This document shows positions 63,680 through 64,000 of a DNA stretch of 64,000 nucleotides, in pieces. The notes below the pieces were generated by a model that made no database searches, was not told the DNA's origin, and was given only the letters and a program-made list of their open reading frames with translations. Each line of letters begins with the position of its first letter. The first letter of the stretch is position 1. Both the position numbers and the translations under genes were made by a program. The stretch spans positions 2,414,501-2,478,500 of the forward strand of contig NZ_CP035033.1 of NCBI RefSeq assembly GCF_004028275.1. Reading direction: 5' to 3'. This stretch comes from Hydrogenovibrio thermophilus. GTDB taxonomy: Bacteria > Pseudomonadota > Gammaproteobacteria > Thiomicrospirales > Thiomicrospiraceae.

Positions 63680-64000
63680 TTAAAGTAGTGCCTCAATATT
63701 TGCTTTAATAACTTCGTAGCCAATATTGCCATACAATTTTTGACGATTTTCATTCAACAACAAGGTCGGACTTCCATCAAGTTTTAGTTGTGGCTCAAGC
63801 TCGTAATCACTTAGTAATGATGCCATAGCTGAACCATCCTCTAGAAAGGGGGTAATTTGTACAGGATCTATGTTAGCGTTTTTTAATAAATCATCCAGAA
63901 TTTTTGTATTAGAAATGTCTTTACCCTGTTCAAAAAAAAGCACTCTCATTTGCCAAAGTACTTCTTCACTTTTACGTTTTAGTGGATTTTGGTTATCAGA
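63680..64000 (-). CDS. DsbA-like thioredoxin-fold protein (partial)
   Basis: The frame is open to the window edge, so the N-terminus, including any CxxC motif, lies outside. The visible 106 residues have the helical insert and the cis-proline region LKLDGSPTLLLNENRQKLYG followed by YEVIKANIEALL, typical of the C-terminal part of DsbA/FrnE-like proteins. It is on the same strand as the beta-propeller and cytochrome genes. Confidence 0.75.
   Translation of the reverse strand, partial: SDNQNPLKRKSEEVLWQMRVLFFEQGKDISNTKILDDLLKNANIDPVQITPFLEDGSAMASLLSDYELEPQLKLDGSPTLLLNENRQKLYGNIGYEVIKANIEALL

Overview
The window is bacterial chromosome, most likely from a sulfur-oxidising gammaproteobacterium of the Thiomicrospira / Hydrogenovibrio / Thiomicrorhabdus group. 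That placement is inferred from protein flavour and gene content (sdhCDAB, a cyanate transport and cyanase operon, a TsdA-like dihaem cytochrome, Helicobacter-type short ExbB/ExbD, many c-di-GMP and chemotaxis proteins). No marker gene in the window fixes the genus.

From 1 to about 50.9 kb the DNA is moderately GC-rich core chromosome, densely packed with housekeeping genes. In order: sdhBADC (reverse strand, sdhB cut by the window edge); an AT-rich orphan membrane protein; a catabolic-type acetolactate synthase; a large chemoreceptor; an AraC/GyrI regulator; mtfA and two thioredoxin-fold proteins; a GGDEF/EAL protein; a CAP-domain protein; tmcA; a Fur-box-preceded exbB-exbD-tonB operon; purU; xthA; a flavin reductase; a DUF1538 transporter with two P-II-like partners; rdgB and rph; yicC; a MarC protein; penicillin-binding protein 1A; a fructosamine-kinase-family protein; adk; azoR; mgtE; a RimK-like ligase with an aspartoacylase-family partner; a TPP-riboswitch-led thiamine uptake set (TonB receptor, YKOF-type protein, PnuC/PnuT permease); a second chemoreceptor; and the cyanate operon cynABDS. 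The cyanate operon is divergent from a PAS-sigma54 activator, with a recognisable sigma54 promoter and paired upstream inverted repeats.

A 10-bp palindrome, CCAGGCCTGG, occurs 16 times exactly in the first 50 kb. It lies in genes (as Pro-Gly-Leu, Gln-Ala-Trp or Arg-Pro-Gly codons) and in intergenic hairpins. It is absent from the last 14 kb. It behaves like a highly iterated palindrome or DNA uptake signal and is the most striking unexplained signal in the core region.

At about 50.95 kb the composition changes abruptly to AT-rich DNA at a tRNA-Phe gene that has a perfect consensus promoter but is cut off after its anticodon arm. Two very large overlapping tyrosine-recombinase-like genes follow (896 and 1053 aa; the first seems to lack the catalytic tyrosine), then a 30-bp near-perfect palindrome and small orphan or decayed genes, including an IS3 orfA remnant. 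This looks like one end of an integrative element or genomic island. Its visible cargo is a Fur-box-preceded iron uptake set (cupredoxin, FTR1 permease, outer-membrane protein) and a reverse-strand group of dihaem cytochrome c, beta-propeller protein and DsbA-like protein. The window ends inside the last of these.
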